64,000 nt of DNA from Cognatishimia sp. 1_MG-2023 (GTDB lineage Bacteria > Pseudomonadota > Alphaproteobacteria > Rhodobacterales > Rhodobacteraceae). The stretch is from the NCBI RefSeq assembly GCF_030548175.1, contig NZ_JAUORX010000001.1, positions 1-64,000 of the forward strand, given 5' to 3'. This document shows positions 18,395 through 27,367 of the stretch, piece after piece. The position numbers were made by a program, and so were the translations under genes. The stretch's first letter is position 1. Each line of letters begins with the position of its first letter. The notes beneath the pieces were generated by a model that was not told the DNA's origin, made no database searches, and saw only the letters and a list, made by a program, of their open reading frames with translations.

Positions 18395-19486
18395 ATGGCA
18401 CATTCAGTACGTGACATAGCTACGGCTCTGGGGGCGCAAGCCTTCGGAGCCATTGATATTTTGGTTGATCGTGTGGCAGAACCGGCCGAGGCGCGATCCT
18501 GCGATATTGCACTGGCGCTTAATCCAAAATTTGCAGGCGGTCTGTCTGACGGCAAAGCCCGTGTCGCGGTTATGTGGGACGGCGCTGATTGGGAAAGCTT
18601 TGGACTTGAGGCGGCGATTACAGTGCCACGTCCACGCTATGCCATGTCTGGTTTGACGCAGATGTTTGATCTGGGCCACGGCACGGCTGTTGGCATTCAC
18701 CCAAGTGCGGTTGTGCATCCTGATGCGACATTGGGAGAGAACGTGTCGATTGGGGCTTTGACGGTAATCGAGGCGGGAGCCGTTATTGGCGACAATTCTG
18801 TAGTTGGGCCGCAGTGCTTTATTGGTGTTGATGCGCGGCTTGGCGCAAATGCGATGCTGCATAACCATGTAAGCTTAATGGCGCGGGTCGTGGTGGGTGA
18901 CAACTTTTGGTGCCAATCCGGTGCGCGGATTGGGGGCGATGGGTTTTCGTTTGTAACCTCTGAAAAGAGCCATGTTGAAGCGGCCCGGGAAAGCCTAGGC
19001 AAGACTGTGCAACAAGACAGCCAAAGCTGGTCACGTATTCATAGCGTTGGATCTGTGACCATCGGTGACGACGTGGAAATCGGTGCGAATTCGACGGTTG
19101 ACCGTGGCACGATCCGCGACACTCGTATTGGTAACGGTACAAAGATTGATAACCTTGTGCAGGTTGGTCACAACGCCCAAGTTGGGAACAACTGTTTGTT
19201 GTGCGCGCAATCTGGTGTCGCAGGATCTACACAAATCGGGAATAATGTTGTGCTGGGCGGTCAGACCGGCGTTGGGGATAACCTGACGATTGGCGACAAT
19301 GTTATTACCGGTGGCGGAACAACTGTACTATCTAGTGTACCGAAAGGTCGTGCGATGTTGGGATCGCCTGCGATGAAGATGGATGCGCAGATTGAGACCT
19401 ATAAAGGCCTAAGACGGCTACCAAGGTTGTTTAAAGATGTGGCAGCTTTGAAGAAAGCTGTTTCAAAGTTGACTACGAATGACTAA
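18395..19486 (+). CDS. lpxD: UDP-3-O-(3-hydroxyacyl)glucosamine N-acyltransferase LpxD
   Basis: Third step of lipid A synthesis: N-acylation of UDP-3-O-acylglucosamine from 3-hydroxyacyl-ACP. The 363-residue protein has the N-terminal uridine-binding domain and a long left-handed beta-helix of hexapeptide repeats. GGDGFSF and the catalytic histidine in VQVGHNAQVG are both visible, and the C-terminal helical part ends after GSPAMKM. It is slightly longer than the E. coli enzyme. It is followed by its own ACP and ketoacyl synthase and not by fabZ and lpxA, so this is a split lipid A locus. Confidence 0.93.
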   Translation: MAHSVRDIATALGAQAFGAIDILVDRVAEPAEARSCDIALALNPKFAGGLSDGKARVAVMWDGADWESFGLEAAITVPRPRYAMSGLTQMFDLGHGTAVGIHPSAVVHPDATLGENVSIGALTVIEAGAVIGDNSVVGPQCFIGVDARLGANAMLHNHVSLMARVVVGDNFWCQSGARIGGDGFSFVTSEKSHVEAARESLGKTVQQDSQSWSRIHSVGSVTIGDDVEIGANSTVDRGTIRDTRIGNGTKIDNLVQVGHNAQVGNNCLLCAQSGVAGSTQIGNNVVLGGQTGVGDNLTIGDNVITGGGTTVLSSVPKGRAMLGSPAMKMDAQIETYKGLRRLPRLFKDVAALKKAVSKLTTND

Positions 19487-19519
19487 ATCTCTGCACAAGT
19501 CTGACAAAAGGATACGAAC

Positions 19520-19777
19520 ATGAGCGTCAAAGACAAGGTGATCGAGATCATTGCTGAGCAAGCAGTGCTAGAAACCTCTGACGTCACGATGGAAAGCACA
19601 CTTGAGGATCTGGGTATTGATAGCCTGGGTTTGGTGGAAAGCATCTTTGCAATCGAAGAGGCGTTTGACATCACAGTGCCATTTAATGCGAATGAACCAT
19701 CGGAGAGCGACTTTGACATCTCCTCCGTCGCGACAATCGTAGCTGGCATTGATAAATTGGTGGCAGAGCAGGCATAA
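19520..19777 (+). CDS. Dedicated acyl carrier protein
   Basis: An 85-residue ACP with the phosphopantetheine serine in LGIDSLGLVES. The segment IFAIEEAFDITVPFN after the serine recalls AcpXL, the special carrier of very-long-chain acyl groups for lipid A in rhizobia. It does not look like the housekeeping AcpP, whose motif is GADSLDTVE. It lies between lpxD and a ketoacyl synthase, which supports a role in a lipid A or related acyl chain. The precise acyl product is not deducible. Confidence 0.85.
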   Translation: MSVKDKVIEIIAEQAVLETSDVTMESTLEDLGIDSLGLVESIFAIEEAFDITVPFNANEPSESDFDISSVATIVAGIDKLVAEQA

Positions 19778-19821
19778 GCCTGCTCGGGTCACATCCTAAG
19801 TTTACCTGAAAGTAGAACATC

Positions 19822-21033
19822 ATGAAGCGTGTCGTCATTACCGGAGCCGGGACGATCAATGCCCTTGGCCACAACGTGCAAGACACATGGGACGCCATGA
19901 AAGAAGGGCGTAGTGGCATTGGACCGCTGGAGTTTCGTGATGTGGAACGTCTGTCTATCCGAATTGGGGGGCAGGTGCATGGGTTTGAGACCGAAGGGCT
20001 GTTCAACCGTCAGCAAATGGCACTGTATGATCGTTTTACGCAGTTTGCTTTGCAGGCTGCACGGCAGGCGGTTGCGCAATCCGGATTAGAATTTAGCGGT
20101 GAGTTGGCAGCGAAATCTGGCGTGATCCTTGGAACCTCTGGTGGTGGGATGCAGACGCTGGATGAGAACTACCGCACGGTTTACGAAGATGGCAAAAACC
20201 GCGTGCATCCGTTTGTTGTGCCAAAACTGATGAACAACGCGGCCGCTAGCCATGTGTCTATGGAATTTAACCTAAAAGGCCCGTCATTTACGGTGGCAAC
20301 GGCCTGTGCCAGTTCCAACCATGCGATGAGCCAAGCGTTTCAGATGGTTCGCTCTGGCATGGCGCCGGTTATGGTGTCGGGCGGATCGGAAAGCATGTTG
20401 TGCTTTGGCGGAGTAAAGGCCTGGGAAGGTCTGCGCGTGATGTCCAAAGATGGCTGCCGTCCGTTTTCGGCCAATCGTAACGGTATGGTGCAGGGCGAGG
20501 GCGCTGGGGTGTTCGTGTTTGAAGAATACGAACATGCAAAGGCGCGCGGTGCTGAAATTCTGGCAGAGGTCGCGGGTTTTGCCATGAGCTCTGACGCGAG
20601 TGATATTGTGATGCCGTCCAAACAGGGTGCTGCGCGCGCGATTAAAGGCGCATTGACGGATGGGCAGATCAACCCAGAAGACGTGGGCTATATCAACGCA
20701 CATGGCACCGGCACAGCAGCGAACGACAAAACGGAATGCGCGGCGGTTGCGGATGTGTTTGGCATTCATGCAGATCGCTTGATGATCAGCTCGACCAAGT
20801 CGATGCATGGGCATTTGATTGGCGGTACTGGCGCAGTGGAACTGTTGGCCTGCATCATGGCGCTACGTGAGGGCGTGATTGCCCCAACCATTAACTACGA
20901 AGAGCCTGACCCAGAGTGCGCGTTGGACGTTGTGCCAAACGAAGCACGTGAGGCCAAAGTGGACGTTGTATTGTCAAACGCATTTGCCTTTGGTGGGTTG
21001 AATGCGGTGATTGCGCTTAAGAAAGCGGCGTAA
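19822..21033 (+). CDS. Beta-ketoacyl-ACP synthase (FabF/FabB-like)
   Basis: A condensing enzyme of 403 residues with the Cys-His-His triad: Cys162 in TACASSNHA, His in NAHGTGTAAND, and His in KSMHGHLIGGTGAVE. It is most like the KAS II-type enzymes that work with specialised carriers. It follows the dedicated ACP after 44 bases and both follow lpxD, so it probably extends an acyl chain held on that ACP. It ends at a strong terminator. Confidence 0.9.
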   Translation: MKRVVITGAGTINALGHNVQDTWDAMKEGRSGIGPLEFRDVERLSIRIGGQVHGFETEGLFNRQQMALYDRFTQFALQAARQAVAQSGLEFSGELAAKSGVILGTSGGGMQTLDENYRTVYEDGKNRVHPFVVPKLMNNAAASHVSMEFNLKGPSFTVATACASSNHAMSQAFQMVRSGMAPVMVSGGSESMLCFGGVKAWEGLRVMSKDGCRPFSANRNGMVQGEGAGVFVFEEYEHAKARGAEILAEVAGFAMSSDASDIVMPSKQGAARAIKGALTDGQINPEDVGYINAHGTGTAANDKTECAAVADVFGIHADRLMISSTKSMHGHLIGGTGAVELLACIMALREGVIAPTINYEEPDPECALDVVPNEAREAKVDVVLSNAFAFGGLNAVIALKKAA

Positions 21034-21063
21034 CCCTTTATTACTATGTCTCTTAAACAAATC

Positions 21064-21100
21064 AGGCTTCCCAGAAATGGGAAGCCTGTTTGCGTTTTAG
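21064..21100. terminator. Bidirectional terminator between ketoacyl synthase and IalB-like genes
   Basis: AGGCTTCCCA-GAAA-TGGGAAGCCT is a perfect 10-base stem. On the plus strand it is followed by GTTTGCGTTTT and on the minus strand by a T-rich stretch. It separates two convergent genes. Confidence 0.8.
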
Positions 21101-21115
21101 GATTATGTCGGTGGG

Positions 21116-21682
21116 TTACTTTTTCCCAGACATTGTGTCGAAAGCTTTGGTGAAGCCGGTCAGAGACATCTTAAGTCTAACTTGTTTGTCAGGGGCCCCC
21201 GCTGGAACGATGGTCACGTTCGCCTCGTTGCCCTTTTTATAGGCTGCCACGTCTTCTTTTGTCAGACCCACGCGCGCCACACAGCCTGCTGGCATGCAGA
21301 AGGCAAAAGGATAGCGTTTGGCCAGCGCATCATCGATGGCGATGGTCATTTGCGATGTCAGAAGCGTTTGCAATGGAGCCATGATGGAACCACCTGCAAA
21401 AACTTGCTCTGAAGCAGGAACTGGGAAGAAGTTCACCTCGATCACTGGTGTTTCAGAGGAATCAAGCAGCAGTTGCGTCATTTGGCAATTTTCGCCTTCT
21501 GCCAAGATTTGGCAGTTTACGGTCCAATCACCAATGGTTTCGCTGCGCACCTCGGGTGCCGGATTTTTTAGATCTTCGCCAGTGGAAAGCCCAGGATCGG
21601 CTGTGGTGGCCTCTTGTGCGATGACAGGTGTGGCAGCGGCGAATGCTGCGGCTAGGACGATTTTTTGTATATTTTTGAGCAT
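21116..21682 (-). CDS. Invasion-associated locus B (IalB) family protein
   Basis: A 188-residue exported protein. MLKNIQKIVLAAAFAAATPVIAQ is a Sec signal peptide. The mature part shows the family pattern GDWTVNCQI, NCQMTQLL, and CMPAGCVARVGL with paired cysteines. IalB was named in Bartonella, but homologues are general in alphaproteobacteria and their role is not settled. GGGGGCA precedes the ATG at 21682. Upstream lies an unusual intergenic region with a terminator and small structured elements in the same direction, which may affect its expression. Confidence 0.85.
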   Translation of the reverse strand: MLKNIQKIVLAAAFAAATPVIAQEATTADPGLSTGEDLKNPAPEVRSETIGDWTVNCQILAEGENCQMTQLLLDSSETPVIEVNFFPVPASEQVFAGGSIMAPLQTLLTSQMTIAIDDALAKRYPFAFCMPAGCVARVGLTKEDVAAYKKGNEANVTIVPAGAPDKQVRLKMSLTGFTKAFDTMSGKK

Positions 21683-21820
21683 ATTGCCCCCAAAAATGTG
21701 ACTGCTTTCAGATCGCATATCATGTTGATCAAAGAGAGTCAGTTTGGAATTTGCAAAGGATTGCACCAATCCGCGAATTCCCGCCAATAGCTGAATTCAA
21801 CTGTCGTTTGGCCCTAAAAG

Positions 21821-21847
21821 AAAAAAGGGGCCAAACGGCCCCTTTTT
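21821..21847. terminator. Strong bidirectional terminator upstream of the IalB-like gene
   Basis: GGGGCC-AAAC-GGCCCC flanked by six A on one side and five T on the other, so it works in both directions. On the minus strand it follows a 12-codon open frame or short RNA and lies about 140 bases upstream of the IalB-like start. No plus-strand gene ends before it. Confidence 0.85.
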
Positions 21848-21851
21848 AAAC

Positions 21852-21890
21852 TTACACTCCCCGTCGGACTGGCCGACTTATTATTGTCAT
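21852..21890 (-). other. Possible 12-residue leader peptide before a terminator
   Basis: On the minus strand ATG opens MTIISRPVRRGV followed by TAA, and the strong terminator hairpin begins about ten bases later. The inner segment GTCGG-CCAGT-CCGAC also folds into a small hairpin. A TTGACG (21921-21916), 17-base spacer, TAGCGT promoter lies so close that its transcript would start past the ATG, so a non-coding RNA is an equal reading. Coding is not proven. Confidence 0.3.
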
Positions 21891-21945
21891 GAACGCTAGG
21901 GCGAAAACTTTTCTCCGTCAACGGGTTTTGACAAAAAAACTTCAT

Positions 21946-22025
21946 AAAAAAAGGCCTGCCAAAAGGCAGGCCAGTCTAACAGGGAGGATTGCCCAGTTCA
22001 GATCCTAACAACTGGGCATTGGCAG
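21946..22025 (-). ncRNA. Candidate small RNA with anti-Shine-Dalgarno segment
   Basis: Read on the minus strand, a 9-base perfect stem (TGCCCAGTT/AACTGGGCA, 11-base loop, 22018-21990) is followed by single-stranded ATCCTCCCTG. The terminator GGCCTGCC-TTTT-GGCAGGCC and seven T come next (21972-21946). This is the layout of trans-acting alphaproteobacterial sRNAs. No minus-strand gene ends nearby to account for the terminator. Confidence 0.5.
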
Positions 22026-22092
22026 GATGCCGGATAGATATTAACGTGCAATTTCGAATGGCCGCTGTGGCCCAGCTTTGAGAGGTGTATTT

Positions 22093-23640
22093 GTGGAAAA
22101 TTCTATTTTCCTGGGCGGCGGTGGCGAAGACTATGCCACGAAACAATTCCTGAATTTGAAATATGCCAACCGGCACGGTTTGATTGCCGGCGCGACGGGT
22201 ACGGGTAAGACTGTGACGTTGCAAATCCTTGCAGAAGGGTTTTCCAAGGCGGGCGTGCCGGTCTTTATGGCCGATGTCAAAGGCGATCTGTCTGGGCTTG
22301 CTGCCGCTGGTTCGGCTGATTTCAAGTTGCATGACGCCTTTACCAAGCGCGCGACGACCATCGGCTTTGATGATTACATCTATGAGAGCTTTCCCGTCAC
22401 GTTCTGGGACTTATTTGGTAAGCAAGGTCATCCAGTACGCACCACGGTTTCCGAGATGGGGCCATTGCTGATTGCGCGCTTGCTGGAACTAAGCGAGGCG
22501 CAAGAGGGTATCCTGAACATTGCGTTCCGTTTGGCAGACTCAGAAGGCCTGCCGTTGCTTGACCTGAAGGATTTGCAAGCGCTGTTGGTTTGGATTGGTG
22601 AAAGCCGCAAAGACCTATCACTGCGCTATGGCAATATTTCGGTGCAATCTATTGGCGCCATTCAACGGCGTTTGATGGTTTTGGAAAACCAAGGGGCGGC
22701 GCAGTTTTTTGGGGAGCCGGCGCTAGACCTGCAAGACCTGATGCGCGTTGACGAAACAGGCCGGGGGCAGATCAACGTTTTGGCGGCGGACACGCTGATG
22801 TCGTCGCCTCGGCTGTATGCGACGTTTTTGTTGTGGTTGCTGTCAGAGCTGTTTGAGGACCTGCCAGAGGTCGGTGACCCGGATAAGCCAAAGCTGGTGT
22901 TCTTTTTTGACGAAGCGCATTTGCTATTTGAAGACGCGCCTAAGGCCTTGGTTGATAAGGTAGAACAGGTTGCGCGGTTGATCCGATCAAAGGGCGTGGG
23001 TGTGTATTTCATCACCCAGAACCCGGCTGATGTGCCAGAGGACATCTTGGGCCAGCTCGGCAATCGTGTGCAGCACGCCTTGCGGGCCTTTACCGCGCGG
23101 GATCGCAAGAACCTGCGTATGGCGGCGGAAACCTATCGCGAGAACCCGCGGTTCTCGACCGAAGATGCCATTCGTGACGTCGGTGTGGGCGAGGCCGTGA
23201 CCTCTACCTTGCTGAAAAAAGGTGTGCCCAGCATGGTTGAACGGACGTTGATTAGGCCGCCGTCTTCAAAGCTGGGACCAATCACGGATGCTGATCGAAA
23301 AATGGTCATGAATACCAGCGACTTGTCATCCAAATATGATGTAACGGTTGATCGAAAATCCGCCTATGAAATCCTGCAATCGCGCGCTGAAACGGCTGCT
23401 GCCGAAGCGGCTCGGTTGGAAGAACAGGAAGAAGAGATGGCGGTGAGTGCGCGCGAGTATTCCTCGGCGCGGCGGTATAGTGGTTCACGTGTGGCGCGAT
23501 CAACCAGCAAACGAAGCCGCAGTGCGCGGGATGCGAGTTTTGGTACGCAGATGCGCAAGATGGTGGTGAAAGAACTAACAGGCACAACAGGTCGGCGCAT
23601 TGTGCGCGGGCTTTTGGGCGGGCTATTTAAGGGCCGCTGA
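22093..23640 (+). CDS. HerA-like ATPase, DUF853/YjgR family
   Basis: A 515-residue P-loop ATPase of the FtsK-HerA group. Walker A is GATGTGKT (about residues 33-40) and Walker B is [43 protein letters not shown] is the conserved sensor region, described here by its key PADVP element. The C-terminus carries an RSS-rich basic tail. The GTG at 22093 is preferred because GAGAGG lies just before it. The function of YjgR is unknown. It is followed by tex in the same direction. Confidence 0.88.
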   Translation: MENSIFLGGGGEDYATKQFLNLKYANRHGLIAGATGTGKTVTLQILAEGFSKAGVPVFMADVKGDLSGLAAAGSADFKLHDAFTKRATTIGFDDYIYESFPVTFWDLFGKQGHPVRTTVSEMGPLLIARLLELSEAQEGILNIAFRLADSEGLPLLDLKDLQALLVWIGESRKDLSLRYGNISVQSIGAIQRRLMVLENQGAAQFFGEPALDLQDLMRVDETGRGQINVLAADTLMSSPRLYATFLLWLLSELFEDLPEVGDPDKPKLVFFFDEAHLLFEDAPKALVDKVEQVARLIRSKGVGVYFITQNPADVPEDILGQLGNRVQHALRAFTARDRKNLRMAAETYRENPRFSTEDAIRDVGVGEAVTSTLLKKGVPSMVERTLIRPPSSKLGPITDADRKMVMNTSDLSSKYDVTVDRKSAYEILQSRAETAAAEAARLEEQEEEMAVSAREYSSARRYSGSRVARSTSKRSRSARDASFGTQMRKMVVKELTGTTGRRIVRGLLGGLFKGR

Positions 23641-23688
23641 ATGAACACCCATTGGGTTGGGCAATAACAAAGAACGAAGCAGACGATT

Positions 23689-26010
23689 ATGACGACACAA
23701 AGTGAAACCCGCATTGCGCAGGCAATCGCGGCAGATATTAATGCCTCTGTGACACAAGCAACGGCAGCGATTGGGCTGCTGGATGAAGGTGCCACGGTGC
23801 CTTTTGTGGCGCGCTATCGAAAAGAAGCGACTGGCGGGCTGGATGACACGCAATTGCGGACCTTGGCCGAACGGCTGGGCTATTTGCGCGAGCTTGAGAC
23901 GCGGCGTGTGGCGATTCACAAGAGCATCACCGAGCAGGATAAGATGACGGATGCTTTGGCGCGTGATATTGCGGCGGCGCAGACGAAATCTTCGTTAGAA
24001 GACCTGTACTTACCGTATAAACCGAAACGCCGGACACGGGCGCAGATTGCGCGTGAAAATGGGTTAGGGCCATTGGTAGATGCCATTTTGGCGGATCGTA
24101 CGGCGGACCCTGAGGCGTTGGCCACGGGTTATGTGAGCGAGGCTGTGCCCGATGTGAAAACTGCGCTGAATGGGGCGCGGGATATTGTGGCGGAGTCGCT
24201 GACTGAAAACGCGGGCTTGCTGGGCAAGTTGCGTTTGTATTTGCAGCAAAACGCCGTTTTGACGGCCAAAGTGATTGACGGGCAAGAGCAGGCTGGGGCG
24301 AAGTATTCCGATTACTTTGATCATCGCGAAAACTGGGCGGATGTGCCGAGCCACCGTGCGCTGGCAATGATGCGGGCGAGCAACGAGAAGGTATTGAGCC
24401 TTGATATCGGGCCAGCTGACGATGACGCCATTCAACGCATCGAAGATATGGCAGCGGCTTGTCTCGAGGTATCTGGCCCGGGCGCGGGCAATGATTGGCT
24501 GCGCAAAACGGCGAAATGGACTTGGCGCGTTAAGCTGAGCCTAACCATGATGCTGGATTTGATGGGTGACTTACGGGCGCGATCACAGGATGAGGCCATT
24601 TTGGTATTCTCTCGCAATTTGAAAGACTTGCTACTCGCAGCTCCTGCAGGACCTAAAGCAGTTCTAGGGCTTGATCCAGGTATTCGGACGGGCTGTAAGA
24701 TCGCTGTTGTGGATGAGACCGGTAAGGTTTTGGAAACAGATACGATCTATCCATTTGAGCCACGGCGCGATGTTCAGGGGTCTATGGCGACACTGTCACA
24801 TTTGATTGCAAAGCATAATGTTGCATTGATGGCCGTTGGGAATGGGACGGCCAGCCGGGAGTCTGAGCGGTTGGTTGGTGATGTGATCAAGAGCTTGAAG
24901 GGCGCGAAGCCTGCCACGGTTGTTGTGTCAGAGGCCGGGGCTTCTGTTTATTCGGCATCTGAGTTGGCGGCGCGTGAGTTCCCGGATTTGGATGTGTCTT
25001 TGCGTGGTGCGGTTTCCATTGCCCGGCGCTTACAAGACCCGTTGGCGGAACTGGTGAAGATTGACCCAAAGTCGATTGGTGTAGGTCAGTATCAGCATGA
25101 TGTGGATCAGTCGCGATTGGCCAAAGCGCTAGAAGGCGTGGTTGAAGATGCGGTGAACGCGGTTGGTGTTGATCTGAATATGGCCTCGGCGCCGTTGCTG
25201 GCGCGGGTGTCTGGGCTTGGGTCAACCTTGGCTGAAACCATCGTTGCGCATCGCGATGCGCATGGGGCGTTTCAGACGCGGCAGGACCTGTTGAAGGTCG
25301 CACGAATGGGGCAGAAAACCTTTGAGCAATGCGCGGGGTTCTTGCGTATTCGTGATGGGGCGGAGCCACTGGATGCGTCAGCGGTTCACCCAGAAGCTTA
25401 CAGTGTTGCACGTAATATCGTGGCCGCTTGTGGTCGGGATTTGCGCAGTTTGATGCAGGACCCGACACCGGTGAAACGATTGGAAGCTGCTGATTTTGCA
25501 ACGGATTCCTTTGGTGTGCTTACGGTAAAGGACATCTTATCTGAGCTAGAAAAACCCGGACGTGACCCGCGGCCAGAATTCAAAACAGCAACCTTTACGG
25601 ATGGCGTTGAAACGATCAATGACCTGAAACCCGGGATGATGTTGGAAGGCACAGTAACCAATGTCGCAGCCTTTGGCGCCTTTGTGGATGTGGGGGTGCA
25701 TCAGGATGGTTTGGTGCATGTGTCACAGCTGGCAGATCGCTTTGTTAAGGACCCGCATGACGTCGTCAGTACGGGACAAATCGTAAAAGTGCGCGTGACC
25801 GAAGTTGATGTACCACGTAAACGCATTGGCCTAAGTATGCGGAAATCCAGCGATGGTGGCGCGCCTAATCAGCGTGAAAAACGGCAAGATCAGAAGCCGA
25901 AACCACAGGCTGCGCAACGCAACTACAAATCTGCTCCGAAAACCCAAAATTCTGGCGGACAAGGGGCATTTGGTGATGCCCTGATGAACGCCATGAAAAA
26001 GGGAAAATGA
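23689..26010 (+). CDS. tex: Tex-family RNA-binding transcription accessory protein
   Basis: A 773-residue protein of full Tex length. The order is N-terminal helical domain with [17 protein letters not shown], a YqgF/RNase H-like domain with [16 protein letters not shown], tandem helix-hairpin-helix motifs near [20 protein letters not shown], and a C-terminal S1 domain starting [21 protein letters not shown] Lys- and Gln-rich tail follows. Tex binds nucleic acids and affects transcription and toxin expression in other bacteria. A hairpin 25 bases after the stop may act as 3' end. Confidence 0.95.
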   Translation: MTTQSETRIAQAIAADINASVTQATAAIGLLDEGATVPFVARYRKEATGGLDDTQLRTLAERLGYLRELETRRVAIHKSITEQDKMTDALARDIAAAQTKSSLEDLYLPYKPKRRTRAQIARENGLGPLVDAILADRTADPEALATGYVSEAVPDVKTALNGARDIVAESLTENAGLLGKLRLYLQQNAVLTAKVIDGQEQAGAKYSDYFDHRENWADVPSHRALAMMRASNEKVLSLDIGPADDDAIQRIEDMAAACLEVSGPGAGNDWLRKTAKWTWRVKLSLTMMLDLMGDLRARSQDEAILVFSRNLKDLLLAAPAGPKAVLGLDPGIRTGCKIAVVDETGKVLETDTIYPFEPRRDVQGSMATLSHLIAKHNVALMAVGNGTASRESERLVGDVIKSLKGAKPATVVVSEAGASVYSASELAAREFPDLDVSLRGAVSIARRLQDPLAELVKIDPKSIGVGQYQHDVDQSRLAKALEGVVEDAVNAVGVDLNMASAPLLARVSGLGSTLAETIVAHRDAHGAFQTRQDLLKVARMGQKTFEQCAGFLRIRDGAEPLDASAVHPEAYSVARNIVAACGRDLRSLMQDPTPVKRLEAADFATDSFGVLTVKDILSELEKPGRDPRPEFKTATFTDGVETINDLKPGMMLEGTVTNVAAFGAFVDVGVHQDGLVHVSQLADRFVKDPHDVVSTGQIVKVRVTEVDVPRKRIGLSMRKSSDGGAPNQREKRQDQKPKPQAAQRNYKSAPKTQNSGGQGAFGDALMNAMKKGK

Positions 26011-26035
26011 GCCTGTAAGGCCATTTAGACACGAT

Positions 26036-26061
26036 CAGACGCATACAAAAGTGTGCGTCTG
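26036..26061 (+). terminator. Hairpin downstream of tex
   Basis: CAGACGCATAC-AAAA-GTGTGCGTCTG gives an 11-pair stem with one wobble. There is no T tract, so termination is uncertain. Confidence 0.45.
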
Positions 26062-26161
26062 GTGAGACTATACAAAGTTAACGTGATTTAGCGGGCGAAC
26101 TTCGCGCAATATGCGAGCTTACCCATATAAGGGGCCAAATCCGTTGAATTTTTGAGAGATT

Positions 26162-26236
26162 TGGCTCCGACGGTAGGGATCGAACCTACGACCAATTGAT
26201 TAACAGTCAACTGCTCTACCGCTGAGCTACGTCGGA
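26162..26236 (-). tRNA. tRNA-Asn (GTT), copy 1
   Basis: A 75-base cloverleaf with CCA. The acceptor is TCCGACG/CGTCGGA, the anticodon loop CTGTTAA gives anticodon GTT, and the T-arm holds GGTTCGATCC. It is the downstream member of a tandem pair on the minus strand. Confidence 0.97.
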
Positions 26237-26258
26237 ACAAATACGGTATCTTTTTCGT

Positions 26259-26333
26259 TGGCTCCGGCGGTAGGGATCGAACCTACGACCAATTGATTAA
26301 CAGTCAACTGCTCTACCGCTGAGCTACGCCGGA
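26259..26333 (-). tRNA. tRNA-Asn (GTT), copy 2
   Basis: Nearly identical to the copy 23 bases away. It differs by one compensated acceptor pair: TCCGGCG/CGCCGGA in place of TCCGACG/CGTCGGA. Encoded CCA and anticodon GTT are both present. Confidence 0.97.
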
Positions 26334-26413
26334 TCAACGAGGCATCGTATAGCCAACGAATTTTCTGGCGTCCAGAGGGGCTGTTACATTTTTTTCGTTT
26401 TCCGGTGCTTTTT

Positions 26414-27325
26414 TCAGATGAGTTCAAAAATCGCTTTGGAATCAAATTGTTGCTGTGGGCGCACAAGGTTGCGGCCATAAAGGTCAACCAAATGTGCAAG
26501 GACGTTCCGGGTTGCTGCGCCTAATAGCTTTGGATTGACGTCGATATAGATCGTTTCGGCCAAGTCGGCCGCGGTGGCTGGCTGTTGGGCAAGTAGCGTT
26601 AATATCTCTGCTTCGCGCGACTTACGGTGTGCGATCAGCCATTCAAGTCGCTCTTTAGGGTTTGTGATAGGCGCGCCATGGCCTGCGTAGAAAACCCGCC
26701 ATGGCGATTCCGCCAAAAGATCGCAGGAGCGCATAAAATCGGTCAAGTCGCCATCAGGGGGCGAGACCAGCGAGCTGGCCCAGCCCATGATATGATCACC
26801 GGTAAAACAAACATCGTTCCATGCGAGCGAAATATGGTTACCCAGATGGCCGGGCGTGTGAAGCACCCGCAAGGTTTCATTGCCAAAGTCGATTGTGTCG
26901 TTATGGGCGAGCAGGTGATCTGGCTGGAATGCCAAATCAAGGCCTTCTCCACCACCCATCAGGCCCGATTTCGCCAGTTGGTCCATAATTTTACTACGCC
27001 CAGAAAGCGCATCTCCGAAAGCGTAGATTTCTGCGTTTGTTTTTTCTTTCAGTGCTTTAGAAAGCGGAGAATGATCCAGATGCGCGTGGGTTACGACGAT
27101 TTTAGCGAGTTTTGCAGGGCCTATGGCGCGCATGATCGCCGTCAGATGCGCTGTGTCGTTGGGGCCGGGGTCTATCACCAGCAACTCTTCGGTGCCCAAC
27201 AGGTAGGTATTGGTGCCCCAATGGGTCATCGGCGAGGGGTTATCAGCAAGGATCACGCGCAGGCCGGGCTCTAGCTGAATCGCTTCGCCGGGTGTGGGGC
27301 GAGAATCGATGGATTCGGGATGCAT
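26414..27325 (-). CDS. MBL-fold metallo-hydrolase
   Basis: A 303-residue metallo-beta-lactamase-fold hydrolase. The zinc site THAHLDHS is present, followed by HTPGHLGNH and CFTGDHIMGW, and a later GHGAPI histidine. The C-terminal 70 residues look like the winged-helix domain of the LACTB2 group of MBL proteins. I place the start at the ATG at 27325, which has GGAAGGAAA upstream; a GTG at 27352 in frame is possible. It is divergent from the histidine kinase gene with only 42 bases between. Substrate unknown. Confidence 0.85.
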   Translation of the reverse strand: MHPESIDSRPTPGEAIQLEPGLRVILADNPSPMTHWGTNTYLLGTEELLVIDPGPNDTAHLTAIMRAIGPAKLAKIVVTHAHLDHSPLSKALKEKTNAEIYAFGDALSGRSKIMDQLAKSGLMGGGEGLDLAFQPDHLLAHNDTIDFGNETLRVLHTPGHLGNHISLAWNDVCFTGDHIMGWASSLVSPPDGDLTDFMRSCDLLAESPWRVFYAGHGAPITNPKERLEWLIAHRKSREAEILTLLAQQPATAADLAETIYIDVNPKLLGAATRNVLAHLVDLYGRNLVRPQQQFDSKAIFELI

Positions 27326-27367
27326 CTGGGGTTTCCTTCCTGAGGCTGACACGGCAATGTCTAGCGC

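Noticed and set aside
24887-25501. 204-codon minus-strand open frame inside tex
   Set aside because: Pro- and His-rich antisense of a well-conserved gene; no family signal.
26162-26333. Possible short direct-repeat array
   Set aside because: The repetition is two tRNA-Asn genes, not a CRISPR or satellite repeat.
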